11,995 nucleotides of DNA from a candidate division CSSED10-310 bacterium (GCA_016932295.1 JAFGDC010000096.1:1-11995); one strand, 5' to 3'; shown: positions 1 to 7,033, numbered from the stretch's first letter. The notes: generated by a model not told the origin, from the letters alone. Numbers and translations: made by a program.

Positions 1-313
1 CACAGTGTCTTTCAAACTGATCCCGGCACTACCACCGGCAGACAGAATCCGCGCCGGAATCCTTATGTCGAAACGAAAGCCTGTCACCCGGCTGGATTGA
101 CAACGAACCCATGATCTGAACCTTTTCCGTACCCAGGTACTGAACCCGGACCATGCGGAGATGATACGTGGAGATGCCGATTACTTGATTGGTGGGGATA
201 CGGGCCTGTCGAACCCTCGGTCCGTCTGCCCGCGCCAGACTCCGGCAGGTGACATCACCCGTGCCCCGATGTATTCTTATAAGTACTCTACATACAACCA
301 TTGGAGGTGCGCC
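1..313. other. Upstream region without a confident gene
   Basis: No complete gene is convincing here. A minus-strand frame stays open across bases 29-301 and on into the antisense of the HIT gene. Its last 45 or so residues (about 29-165) have GC-rich third positions and a protein-like composition, including the stretch SIQPGDRLSF. That stretch loosely recalls the C-terminal end of membrane-fusion (HlyD/RND adaptor) proteins. There is no ribosome-binding site or good start for it. Its upstream codons (gta, ata, aga) fall in an AT-rich stretch that looks like the HIT promoter. Plus-strand frames are also open for parts of this stretch. It may be a gene remnant or chance. Confidence 0.3.
249..277 (+). 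promoter_or_regulatory. Candidate sigma70-type promoter for the HIT gene
   Basis: GTGACA (249-254) matches the -35 consensus at five of six positions. It is 17 bases from TATTCT (272-277), which matches the -10 consensus at four of six. The surrounding AT-rich patch stands out in GC-rich DNA and lies about 36 bases before the start codon. This is a consensus match only. Confidence 0.45.
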
Positions 314-748
314 ATGGCTGATTGCATCTTCTGCGACATCGTGAACCACCGGGCCGAGGCCACGCTTCTCTGGCAGGATCACCTGGTTACCGCGTTCCTC
401 GATATCCAACCGGTCAACGCGGGCCATATGGATATCGTTCCCAACAACCATGCAGCCAATCTTGCCGAGCTGCCCGGAGACACCGCCGCCCATCTGTTTC
501 GGATCGCCCTGAGGCTGGCCGGAGCGCTGCGTGTATCGGGCTTGCCGTGCAAGGGAGTGAACATGTTCCTGGCCGATGGTGAGGCCGCGGGTCAGGAGAT
601 ATCCCATGTTCACCTGCACGTGTTTCCGCGGGTTTCGGGAGATGGATTCGGACTGCACTTCGGAGAGGAGTACTACACAAAGCCGTCCAGGGCGGCCCTC
701 ACGGATGTCGGACGCATGATCAGGACCGCGCTCGATGGCTCATGGTAA
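314..748 (+). CDS. HIT family protein (histidine triad nucleotide hydrolase)
   Basis: This 144-residue protein belongs to the histidine triad superfamily, whose members hydrolyse or transfer nucleotidyl groups from adenosine-containing substrates in the cytoplasm. The signature HVHLHVF is at residues 98-104; by family precedent the middle His (100) is the nucleophile. Cys4 and Cys7 form the N-terminal CxxC (CIFC) of the zinc-binding bacterial HIT branch. The stretch from Asn84 through AGQ to the triad is also typical, and the length is normal for a single-domain HIT protein. The frame is open upstream to 161, but the ATG at 314 was chosen because GGAGGTG (303-309) precedes it and the protein then starts with the family's MADCIFC. 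The VOC gene follows 65 bases later on the same strand. The exact substrate cannot be told. Confidence 0.93.
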   Translation: MADCIFCDIVNHRAEATLLWQDHLVTAFLDIQPVNAGHMDIVPNNHAANLAELPGDTAAHLFRIALRLAGALRVSGLPCKGVNMFLADGEAAGQEISHVHLHVFPRVSGDGFGLHFGEEYYTKPSRAALTDVGRMIRTALDGSW

Positions 749-813
749 ATGGCCGCCTGTGGTGGTGAGCGGTCGTCTGTGGCAGTGGGATGAAGGGTGG
801 AAGGAGGAATGGT

Positions 814-1185
814 ATGCCGACTATCAATGTCAGGGATCTCAACGTACTCGCGGTGTACGCGTCGAATTTCCAACGATCGGTCGCGTTCTACACCGATCAC
901 CTGGGATTCGAAAAGGTAGAGGATATGCCGCCGGGAATACTCATGAAAGCGGGTGCTGTCATGCTGTACATCGAGGCGGGGAAGGTTGTGGAACCGGAGA
1001 CTGGGCCATCACCGGGCGGATTCTGTCCATGTTTCGCGGTGGACAGCGTGAAAGAATCCTATCAGGCGCTGCGGGAGGCTGGGGTCAGGATCTCCACCCC
1101 GTATCAGGAGTTCGGTCCGGCGTTCGCGCTCTTCAGGATCACCGATCCGGACGGCAACGTGATCGAGTTCGCCGGGAGTCCCTGA
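814..1185 (+). CDS. VOC superfamily (glyoxalase/bleomycin-resistance fold) protein
   Basis: This is a 123-residue, single-domain member of the vicinal oxygen chelate superfamily, which includes glyoxalase I, extradiol dioxygenases and antibiotic-binding proteins. The two halves of the fold are visible: SVAFYTDHLGF at 22-32 in the first module and DPDGNVIEF at 111-119 in the second. The usual metal-binding Glu is kept (Glu118). The positions normally held by His at the start of the first and third core strands appear to be Val11 and Cys71, so classical glyoxalase I metal binding is doubtful. The start at 814 is chosen over the in-frame ATG at 790 because AAGGAGG (801-807) sits six bases before it. 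The gene probably shares a transcript with the HIT gene upstream. Its substrate is unknown; binding or sequestration of a small molecule is as likely as catalysis. Confidence 0.88.
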   Translation: MPTINVRDLNVLAVYASNFQRSVAFYTDHLGFEKVEDMPPGILMKAGAVMLYIEAGKVVEPETGPSPGGFCPCFAVDSVKESYQALREAGVRISTPYQEFGPAFALFRITDPDGNVIEFAGSP

Positions 1186-1354
1186 GGGTAGGCACGGCGG
1201 GAATGCCGCCGCAGAGTCCGGCAGCGCCCGGTGCGGCAGGGAGCGGTGCATTGTGCGCCACCGGGCCGGCACGTATCATGACTCCCCGGTTCAAGGCGGC
1301 GTGCGGCGATCACGACGGTTGTGACAGCGGCTTGTTGCCCAGAGAGGTACGGGG

Positions 1355-1981
1355 ATGATTCCCATCGAAATCATGCTCATGTTTTTAGGCGCGTCGGCGC
1401 TGCTGGCCCTGGCGCCGGGTCCCGACAACATATTCGTCCTCACCCAGTCGGCGCTCAGAGGGCCATCGGCCGGCTTGATCGTCACGATGGGACTATGTAC
1501 CGGCCTGGTGTGCCACACCATGGCGGTGGCCTTCGGCGTGGCGACGGTCTTCCGTAACTCCGCCGTCGCCTTCACGGTGCTGAAGCTGATCGGTGCGGCA
1601 TATCTGCTCTTTCTCGCCTGGAAAGCCTTCAGGGAGGCTGCCGCCGATCTGACCGCGGGGACCGCCGCTGCGATACCCCTGCGCAGGCTCTACGCGCGGG
1701 GCATCATCATGAATATAACCAATCCCAAGGTTTCACTGTTTTTCCTGGCGTTCCTGCCGCAGTTCGCAGATCCGAACCGGGGTGCCCTGATGGGTCAGAT
1801 GGTGTTTCTCGGCGCGCTGTTCATTGTGGCCACCATCGTTGTCTTTAGCGCTATCTGTTTTCTTGCCGGCGCCATTGGCGAACGACTTCGGCGCTCACCG
1901 CGCGTGCCGGTGATCCTGAGCAGGATCACCGGCGTGGTGTTTGTACTGCTCGCCCTGAAGTTGGCCACCAGCGGCAGATGA
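1355..1981 (+). CDS. LysE/RhtB family amino-acid exporter
   Basis: This 208-residue inner-membrane protein has the length and layout of the LysE/RhtB family, which exports amino acids or related metabolites using the proton gradient. The family signature APGPDNIFVLTQSALRG is at residues 20-36, just after the first hydrophobic segment. A second conserved patch, NPKVSLFFLAFLPQF, is at 123-137. About six hydrophobic segments are visible (roughly 5-20, 40-65, 72-90, 120-136, 146-172, 188-205). The Arg/Lys-rich loop around 174-184 separates the last two. An AGAGAGG-like ribosome-binding site lies just before the ATG at 1355. The gap to the VOC gene is 169 bases, so cotranscription is possible but not certain. 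The gene converges on lipB, with 32 bases between them. The transported substrate cannot be inferred. Confidence 0.93.
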   Translation: MIPIEIMLMFLGASALLALAPGPDNIFVLTQSALRGPSAGLIVTMGLCTGLVCHTMAVAFGVATVFRNSAVAFTVLKLIGAAYLLFLAWKAFREAAADLTAGTAAAIPLRRLYARGIIMNITNPKVSLFFLAFLPQFADPNRGALMGQMVFLGALFIVATIVVFSAICFLAGAIGERLRRSPRVPVILSRITGVVFVLLALKLATSGR

Positions 1982-2013
1982 AGAAGCGGCGTCCGTTGAT
2001 CGGATGCGGGTTG

Positions 2014-2775
2014 TCAGAAGAACCTTCGAATGGGAGTGTGCAACTCCTCCATGCAGGCATCAACCAGTCGTCCTGCCATATCGCCCATGTCCCATGTCCT
2101 GCCGCTGATGGCGGCCAGCGATGTGGCGCGGGCGCCGGCGATGCAGCAGGGGCTGATGGCGTCGAAAAACTGCAGGTCAGGTTGCACGTTCAGGGCGAAG
2201 CCATGGGAGGTGACGCCGGTGGCAAGGTCCAGATAGAACCCGCATGAACCGATTTTCCGTCGTTCACCGTCCTGCTCCACCCACGCGCCACGGGCGGCAG
2301 TATGGACGGTGGCGCAATCGGCCGCATCGCAATGAGGGACGGTGGAGATGCCGAGTTTGTCGAGCGCGCGTGTCAGCACCGCCTCGGCCAGCTCCGTGGG
2401 ATAAGGACGGGTGTCCCTGGGAAAGATGCGCACCATGTCGATGATGGTGTACACCACCAGTTGCCCCGGTCCGTGATAGGTGATCCGCCCACCCCGGGGA
2501 TGGGCTTCGATGACTGGTACCGGGATTCCACCGATCTCGATGATGCGGCGTTCCGCCCATGTCGCCAATAGTTCCGGCGGCGCATTGATACAGTCCGGAA
2601 TGAAATCGGTGGTAATCCTTTTCACCGAGTAGACCGGATCATGCTCAGCCAGCAGCAGTACGCCGAGCGGCTCTCCACCCGATCGGGACCGGCGCCGCTG
2701 TTCGTTGAAGAACTCATCCTGCAGCTCGAACATACGCGCGATGGGTTGCCGTCCGAACCAGTACGCCTCGATCAT
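2014..2775 (-). CDS. lipB: Octanoyl-[acyl-carrier-protein]:protein N-octanoyltransferase
   Basis: LipB moves the octanoyl group from octanoyl-ACP to a lysine on lipoyl domains such as those of 2-oxoacid dehydrogenases and GcvH. It is the first step of de novo protein lipoylation in the cytoplasm. The family core RGGRITYHGPGQLVVY is at residues 94-109. The catalytic Lys is in RKIGS (Lys174), and SHGFALNV follows at 190-197. The catalytic Cys is the first Cys of SPCCIAG (Cys210). The 253-residue length is slightly above the usual 210-240. The start at 2775 has AAGAGGAG just upstream. An in-frame GTG start at 2829 would add 18 residues without matching the family. The usual TxGR/Q patch after EHDPVY reads SVKR here. 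No lipA neighbour is present, which is not unusual. Confidence 0.94.
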   Translation of the reverse strand: MIEAYWFGRQPIARMFELQDEFFNEQRRRSRSGGEPLGVLLLAEHDPVYSVKRITTDFIPDCINAPPELLATWAERRIIEIGGIPVPVIEAHPRGGRITYHGPGQLVVYTIIDMVRIFPRDTRPYPTELAEAVLTRALDKLGISTVPHCDAADCATVHTAARGAWVEQDGERRKIGSCGFYLDLATGVTSHGFALNVQPDLQFFDAISPCCIAGARATSLAAISGRTWDMGDMAGRLVDACMEELHTPIRRFF

Positions 2776-2944
2776 GACTCCTCTTCCCGGATGTCCGACA
2801 CCACACCCGTCACGCGGCGCGCGGTGCACGATCCGAGCTTACCGTACGCGACGATCTGCGCCAATTGTGGCACCCGGCCGTGGTGACAAGAGCATGGTGA
2901 ACATGGTCGTTCTGACCGGTAGCCGGCTGTCACCGGCGGTTCGA

Positions 2945-3307
2945 TCAGCGGGGTCCGAAGCCGAACTCCCAGGCGGCGAGCCCCGCGGTGCCTCCCAGTA
3001 CCTCGGTCAGGTCATCGTTCAGCATGGCGCCCCAGAAGACGATCGGCTGCAGGGTATCGTCGCCCGTGTCGGGCCAGGTGAAGGTATCGATTACCGATAT
3101 GGTGGTGCGTCCCGTGTTCAGATCCACGGTGTGATAGTCCAGGTCGTTGCTCCAGTCGTCCCAGAACCAGTACTGGCCGATGATGTCAAGAATCATGAAC
3201 AATGGCACCCCGTTTCGGGCGGGTCCTTCATTGTGGAGATGGGCGGTAAGTCCGCAAGGATCACCCGGTGAAAAATAGGTGCCGGGCATCTCGAGCACTA
3301 CCCCCAA
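2945..3307 (-). other. Conserved C-terminal domain, copy 1 (beta-helix protein)
   Basis: These are the last 120 residues of the beta-helix protein. The landmarks, in order, are F-x-x-GDP, N-x-GP, LDI-x-G-x-YWF, W, FTWP-x-x-GD, TL, IVFWGAML and FG-x-R at the C-terminus. The same landmarks with nearly the same spacing end the GH18 protein. The predicted fold is a beta-sandwich-like module, judged from the alternating hydrophobic pattern and aromatic content. I cannot assign it to a named family. Confidence 0.8.
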
Positions 3308-3523
3308 GGCCGGAACCAGGGGGGTCGGCGCCGATGTAGGAGTTCCGGGCGGGATGGTGGAAGATGGGGTGGGCGTGGGGGGTGGAGTGGGCGTGGAGGT
3401 GGGTGATGTGGTGGGCACGGGTGATGGGGTTTCATGGGGCTGGGTTACGATGGGGGAAGGTGTCGGCGAGGGTGCCGTGGTGGGCTGCGCAGTGGGGGGT
3501 TCGGATGCGACGGGTGTGGGTGT
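3308..3523 (-). repeat. Thr/Pro-rich low-complexity linker
   Basis: These 72 codons encode an extended linker of TP, SP and PT units (for example STPTPPPTPTPSS) joining the beta-helix to the C-terminal domain. On the plus strand it reads as a G/T-rich low-complexity tract. It is the type of flexible, possibly O-glycosylated spacer found in exported multidomain enzymes. Confidence 0.85.
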
Positions 3524-4333
3524 GAACTGCCAGTCCCCATCATAGTGGAAGCCCATGTCAAGTATGCCGGAATCCATCACCGCATCGCGCCTGGTGGTAA
3601 GCTCCGACAGCAATGTTTCGCCAATGGGCGCGACGATGGAGAAGGCATCGGCGGGACCGCTGCCGGCGTTCACTGCCGGGCTGTCCTGAGGATCTCCGGC
3701 CGCGGTCTGACTCAGGTAGAAAGCGCCCGCCGGTCCGGTTACGAACAGCGGATCGGCGGAAAGGTTGCCGGTGCCGGCATAGCCGCCCTGGATCGTCGAG
3801 TAGGTGACGTCGAAGGCTCCCGTGTCCGCGGTCAGCCCCCCCGGGGAATTACCCCAAACCACTGAATCCATCAGGAAGGAAAGGCCGGGATCGGGGGAAT
3901 ACAGGGCGCCGCCGAGACCGCCCGGATCGGTGAGCAGGTTGCCTGCCATGGTGCAATGCCTGAAACCGAGCATCGACATCTCTGCGTACGCGCAGCCGCC
4001 GTAAACCACCGAGTGGTTGTTGGCGATCAGGCAGTTGGTGAAGTTCGCCTCGCACTCGGTGTACACCGCGATGGCGCCGCCGTCGTTGGTGCTGGCATTG
4101 CCCGTGATGCGGCAGTTGGAAAAAATCGGCGTCGCGCCGGAAAGCGCCAGCACGCCGCCGCCGGAAACCGCGGTGTTGCCGGTGATGAGACAATCGATGA
4201 ACGTGGGGCTGGAGGTGAACAACACCCCTATGCCGCCGCCTCCGAACTCCGCAGAACAACCGGTGATGACACAGTTGATGACGGTCGGAGACGAATACGA
4301 GCAGCGGATCCCGCCGCCGCTGTTGGCGGGGAA

Positions 4334-4684
4334 TCAGTCATCTGCCGTGCCGTTGCGGATGGTGAATCCCTCCAGCACGGCGTTCTTGCCCTCCTCCCAG
4401 TCGAAAACCACTCCCGGTCCCTGCCCCTCGCAGTCGATGATGCAACAGGCCGGTCCGTTTTCCGAAGCCAGATGGATCGACCTGCCGCGATAGGAGAGGT
4501 TCCTGTTGCTCTCGCCCCGGTAGATACCGTCAGCCACCAGGACGGTGTCGCCATCGGCCGCCGTGGATAACGCCTCCTGGATGGTGCCGTAGTCACCCGG
4601 CACATGATAGGTGTCGGCCTGGATGATCGGCGCCGCGAAAAGCAACCATAACGCGGCGACCATGAGCGCGCCACTTTCTTTCAA
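4334..4684 (-). CDS. N-terminal fragment of the beta-helix protein, translated before the internal TGA
   Basis: If the TGA at 4334-4336 is real and not read through, this 116-residue piece is all that is made from the native start. It has a basic residue near the N-terminus, a hydrophobic core and a likely signal-peptidase site after PIIQA (residue 23). After that come DTYHVPGDYGTIQEAL, the usual opening of periplasmic beta-helix proteins, and GFTIRNG near its end, the first helix turn. Without the repeats, linker and C-terminal domain it should not fold into a working helix. It is listed separately only because the sequence as given ends translation here. Confidence 0.6.
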   Translation of the reverse strand: MKESGALMVAALWLLFAAPIIQADTYHVPGDYGTIQEALSTAADGDTVLVADGIYRGESNRNLSYRGRSIHLASENGPACCIIDCEGQGPGVVFDWEEGKNAVLEGFTIRNGTADD

Positions 4685-4733
4685 CGTGTCCCTCCTTCTC
4701 TCCGAACCTTCATCCCCGATTCTCGGTAGTCAC

Positions 4734-4769
4734 ATCATACTGGATACTCAAAATGCTTGATCAAGTCAA
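4734..4769 (-). promoter_or_regulatory. Candidate promoter and palindrome upstream of the beta-helix gene
   Basis: On the minus strand TTGACT (4764-4769) is 17 bases from TATCCA (4741-4746), with a better -10, TATGAT (4734-4739), just beyond it. A perfect 10-base palindrome, CTTGATCAAG (4756-4765), overlaps the edge of the -35 element and could be an operator half or chance. These are consensus matches only. Confidence 0.4.
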
Positions 4770-4870
4770 TCAGGTGCCGCCGGCCGTTACCGGGAAGACT
4801 CGCAGTCAAAGAGCACAGCTCCAAGGATCGACGCGATTTGCATTGATTCGCTCTGCGGGTGGGAAGAGGT

Positions 4871-4876
4871 TATACT
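4871..4876 (+). promoter_or_regulatory. Candidate -10 element for the 168-residue gene
   Basis: TATACT lies 48 bases before the start at 4925. The best -35 at a reasonable distance is TTCGCT (4847-4852, 18 bases away), which is weak. The same TATACT core occurs before the GH18 gene and before the gene at 10811. Confidence 0.3.
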
Positions 4877-4924
4877 GAACGGACTCGGTATGCCGGAGGT
4901 CCGAGAGGAAGCGGGAGAGTGGGT

Positions 4925-5431
4925 ATGATTGTTCGATATGGCACGATTCCAATCAGGCATGGCTGTCTCGATACGGGTTCGTTGCGAGAGCTGGAGGATA
5001 TCGAGCGCAGCCGGATCGCCCGCCTTGCGGATCGTTGCCGGCGCCGATTGCACAGGGTGCTGGAGCGGCGCAACCGGCGTCGTGATTCATCCTGTCACCT
5101 GATCCTGGAGACCGGATTCGAGACGTTGTTCGATGATGGTTTCAGGGGCGAAGTGGCGAACCGGGGAGGTTTATCCGCCATGCTGGATCTCGAGGAGATC
5201 GAATGCAATTTCGATTTCGCCCAGTACCAGATGGCGTATGTGTGGCGGTTGTCTCGCCTCGTGCCGGACCTTTACTGGCACTATAATTTCGTGCGCTTTT
5301 TCAAGAATGGTATCCTTTTTACCAAGGTGCGGGGCCGTCTGGTGGAACAGCCTCAGTGGCGTCTGCCTGACCACCTTGCGCGGTTCGTAGCGTCGTCCGG
5401 ACGGCGTTCCGCGGGTTCCGTCGGCCGGTAG
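4925..5431 (+). CDS. Hypothetical protein, 168 residues
   Basis: I do not recognise this protein. It has no signal peptide or membrane segment, so it is probably cytoplasmic. Residues 20-54 form a very basic, likely helical stretch (for example RCRRRLHRVLERRNRRR at 38-54). The centre (88-125) is acidic and aromatic, with LDLEEIECNFDFAQYQ followed by YVWRLSRLVPDLYWHYNF. The C-terminal part (126-150) resembles two beta strands, KNGILFTKVRGRLV. The ATG at 4925 was chosen because GGGAGAG (4913-4919) lies upstream; the frame is open back to 4859 without a better site. The GC-rich third positions support real coding. It lies between the two exported-protein genes on the opposite strand and converges with the GH18 gene with 21 bases between them. 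No function is proposed. Confidence 0.7.
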   Translation: MIVRYGTIPIRHGCLDTGSLRELEDIERSRIARLADRCRRRLHRVLERRNRRRDSSCHLILETGFETLFDDGFRGEVANRGGLSAMLDLEEIECNFDFAQYQMAYVWRLSRLVPDLYWHYNFVRFFKNGILFTKVRGRLVEQPQWRLPDHLARFVASSGRRSAGSVGR

Positions 5432-5452
5432 GGTGGACGGATGTGCGGTTGC

Positions 5453-5788
5453 TTAACGATAGCCGAACCGGGCCTGGGCGATATTCGTGAATAAGGTGGC
5501 GGACACCGGTTCCAGCATAGCGCCCCAAAAAACGATATCCGATAGTGTTCCGAAGTCTCCTGCCGGCCATGTGAAGTCGAGCGGCAGGGCGCAGTTCACT
5601 CCCGGCGGCAGCAGCAATTCCAGCCCCCCGGGGCGGACTGTCCAGTTCGGATAGAACCAGTAGCATCCCTGGATATCCAGGACCAGCCACTCCTGCACCA
5701 CCCGGGTGGGGCCGGGATTGAAGGCTTCCCTTTCCAGGCGGAAGGGATCGCCGGCCTGGAACATGTCCTGGCTCAATCGTAGTTCATA
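5453..5788 (-). other. Conserved C-terminal domain, copy 2 (GH18 protein)
   Basis: These are the last 111 residues of the GH18 protein. They align with the end of the beta-helix protein: F-x-x-GDP, N-x-GP, LDIQG-x-YWF, NW, DFTWP-x-GD, TL, IVFWGAML and a final FGYR. The spacing from GDP to N-x-GP is identical, and one residue is missing before LDI. The preceding linker occupies 5789-5863. Confidence 0.8.
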
Positions 5789-7000
5789 GGAGGCAGTGCC
5801 ATGAGGTGTCGGTGACAAGGCGGGTGTCGTTGTCGGGATACGTGTCGGAACGGAGGTCGGGGTGACATCGGGATTGACGAAGTAGGTTTCCAGCAGATCC
5901 CAAAGTTCCTGCCAGCCGTCGTCGTAGCCCAGCGCCCATATGCCGATGCCGGCCAGGTCCAAGTCCAGCACGAGGTTGTATTTCAAGGCGAGGCTGTTCT
6001 CGTCGTCGTACCAGACCTGCTGATCGGAGTAGTGGTACCAGGGTCCCTGGGAGTGAGTGTCCCAGTATTTCCGGTACGAGTCGTGGTTGTACCTGATGTA
6101 CGTATAGGAGTGAGAGCCGGAATTGCCGGTGTATCCCGAGGCGGGCACCTGTGCAGGGTCGCCCGTCACTTCCCAGTCGATGCCGTAGTAGGGAAATCCC
6201 GGGGCGAGCCGTGACGGCGGGATACCGTGATCCGGATCGAGATAATCGGCGATGGTTTCGGTGACGCACCAATGACTCCATATCCCGCCCGCCGTGAGAG
6301 GAGAGACCGGGCCTGGTGGTCCGCCGCCCCAGTGATAGCCGTAGCACATTGGGATCAACGCGTCGCAGGCGGCCGCAAGTTGGTCGTAATCCCAGCACCC
6401 GGTCCAGTCCACCGACGGAGTGGCCATGGACAGGTGCGAACCGGGCATGACCGCATCCATCGCGGTTTTCAACTCCTGCGTGAACAGCACCAGGTTTTGG
6501 GGGTGGAGGTTCGAGCCTTCGAAGTCGATATTGATCCCCTGGGCGCCGCCGGCCATCATGGCGTCCACGAGACCGTTGACGGCGCGGTTCCGATTGGCCT
6601 GGGAGTTAATCAAGTCGTTGATGTCACTGGAATCGAACAACATGACCGTAACCGTCATCTTGACATTGTGCGCCGCGGCGCTATCGATCAGCCCGGTCCA
6701 CGAACCCGGCCAGCCGTGGTAATTGGTGATAGCGCCCGTAGCATCCATATCCAGTCCGAAGAACGAGACATGAGAGAGGCATGACCAGCGGAATCGTTCG
6801 TAAGAACTACCCTGCCAGTAGGGATACCAGCCGTACACGAGTCGCGCCGTCCTGGATGGCATGCCTCCTGTCACCACATGGTGGCAGAATCCGCCCGGTG
6901 ATCCGTTGCCGAATTCCCGCAGGTGATCCTGGTGCACGCTGGCAGTGGCGCAGCACACGCCGGCGGTGAGCCCGTAAATGAGTAGTGCAACTCGTTTCAT
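5453..7000 (-). CDS. Exported glycoside hydrolase family 18-type protein with Thr/Pro linker and C-terminal domain
   Basis: This 515-residue exported protein carries a GH18 TIM barrel, the fold of chitinases and spore-cortex type N-acetylglucosaminidases. Residues 1-20 are a signal peptide. The barrel (about 54-375) shows YGWYPYW (56-62) in the first strand, GINIDFEG (155-162) with the catalytic Glu161 and its partner Asp159, the substrate-binding MCYGYHWGGGPPGP (218-231) and the closing GIGIWALGYDDG (351-362). The usual DGxDxDxE reads QGINIDFE, so two outer Asp are Gln and Asn. The Asn variant is known in YaaH/SleL-like members. A short Thr/Pro linker (380-404) leads to the C-terminal domain (405-515) shared with the beta-helix protein. 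The ATG at 7000 has GGAGA upstream and opens the signal peptide; a longer frame to 7063 is unlikely. The substrate is a beta-1,4 GlcNAc-containing glycan by family, not more precisely known. Confidence 0.9.
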   Translation of the reverse strand: MKRVALLIYGLTAGVCCATASVHQDHLREFGNGSPGGFCHHVVTGGMPSRTARLVYGWYPYWQGSSYERFRWSCLSHVSFFGLDMDATGAITNYHGWPGSWTGLIDSAAAHNVKMTVTVMLFDSSDINDLINSQANRNRAVNGLVDAMMAGGAQGINIDFEGSNLHPQNLVLFTQELKTAMDAVMPGSHLSMATPSVDWTGCWDYDQLAAACDALIPMCYGYHWGGGPPGPVSPLTAGGIWSHWCVTETIADYLDPDHGIPPSRLAPGFPYYGIDWEVTGDPAQVPASGYTGNSGSHSYTYIRYNHDSYRKYWDTHSQGPWYHYSDQQVWYDDENSLALKYNLVLDLDLAGIGIWALGYDDGWQELWDLLETYFVNPDVTPTSVPTRIPTTTPALSPTPHGTASYELRLSQDMFQAGDPFRLEREAFNPGPTRVVQEWLVLDIQGCYWFYPNWTVRPGGLELLLPPGVNCALPLDFTWPAGDFGTLSDIVFWGAMLEPVSATLFTNIAQARFGYR

Positions 7001-7033
7001 ACCGGTCTCCACGTGTCTTTCCACTCTCAAACG

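Larger units (their letters stand above)
2945..4684 (-). pseudogene. Exported right-handed beta-helix protein with Thr/Pro linker and C-terminal domain, interrupted by an in-frame TGA
   Basis: One continuous reading frame of 580 codons encodes an exported protein, except for a TGA at codon 117 (4334-4336). Order of parts: signal peptide (about 1-23), start of the beta-helix (24-116), TGA, five Cys/Gly-rich beta-helix repeats of the type PTFIDCLITGNTA-GGG (about 125-280), a cap with ADPLF and SPAVNAG typical of NosD/pectate-lyase-like helices (about 311-341), a Thr/Pro linker (388-459) and a C-terminal domain (460-579). The start is a TTG at 4684 with AAGGAGGG five bases upstream. Homology continues directly on both sides of the TGA without a frame change, so it is a point nonsense change or a sequencing error rather than a frameshift. 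TGA is a normal stop for the neighbours. Translation restart after it would rely on a weak GTG at 4225. Function is unknown; such proteins usually bind or cleave polysaccharide or act as surface adhesins. Confidence 0.8.

Noticed and set aside
1195..1211. Perfect 6-base stem CGGCGG/CCGCCG after the VOC gene
   Set aside because: It has no following T-tract and such stems are common by chance in GC-rich DNA, so a terminator call is not supported.
2922..2937. Hairpin GCCGG/CCGGC after the beta-helix gene
   Set aside because: The stem is only five pairs and no U-tract follows on the minus strand.
3308..3523. G/T-rich repeats resembling a DNA tandem array
   Set aside because: The repeat pattern comes from codons for a Thr/Pro linker and has no fixed nucleotide period.
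4334..4336. Selenocysteine or tryptophan reading of the internal TGA
   Set aside because: TGA ends at least six other genes here, no selenocysteine-type insertion structure was recognised just downstream, and beta-helix proteins are not known selenoproteins.
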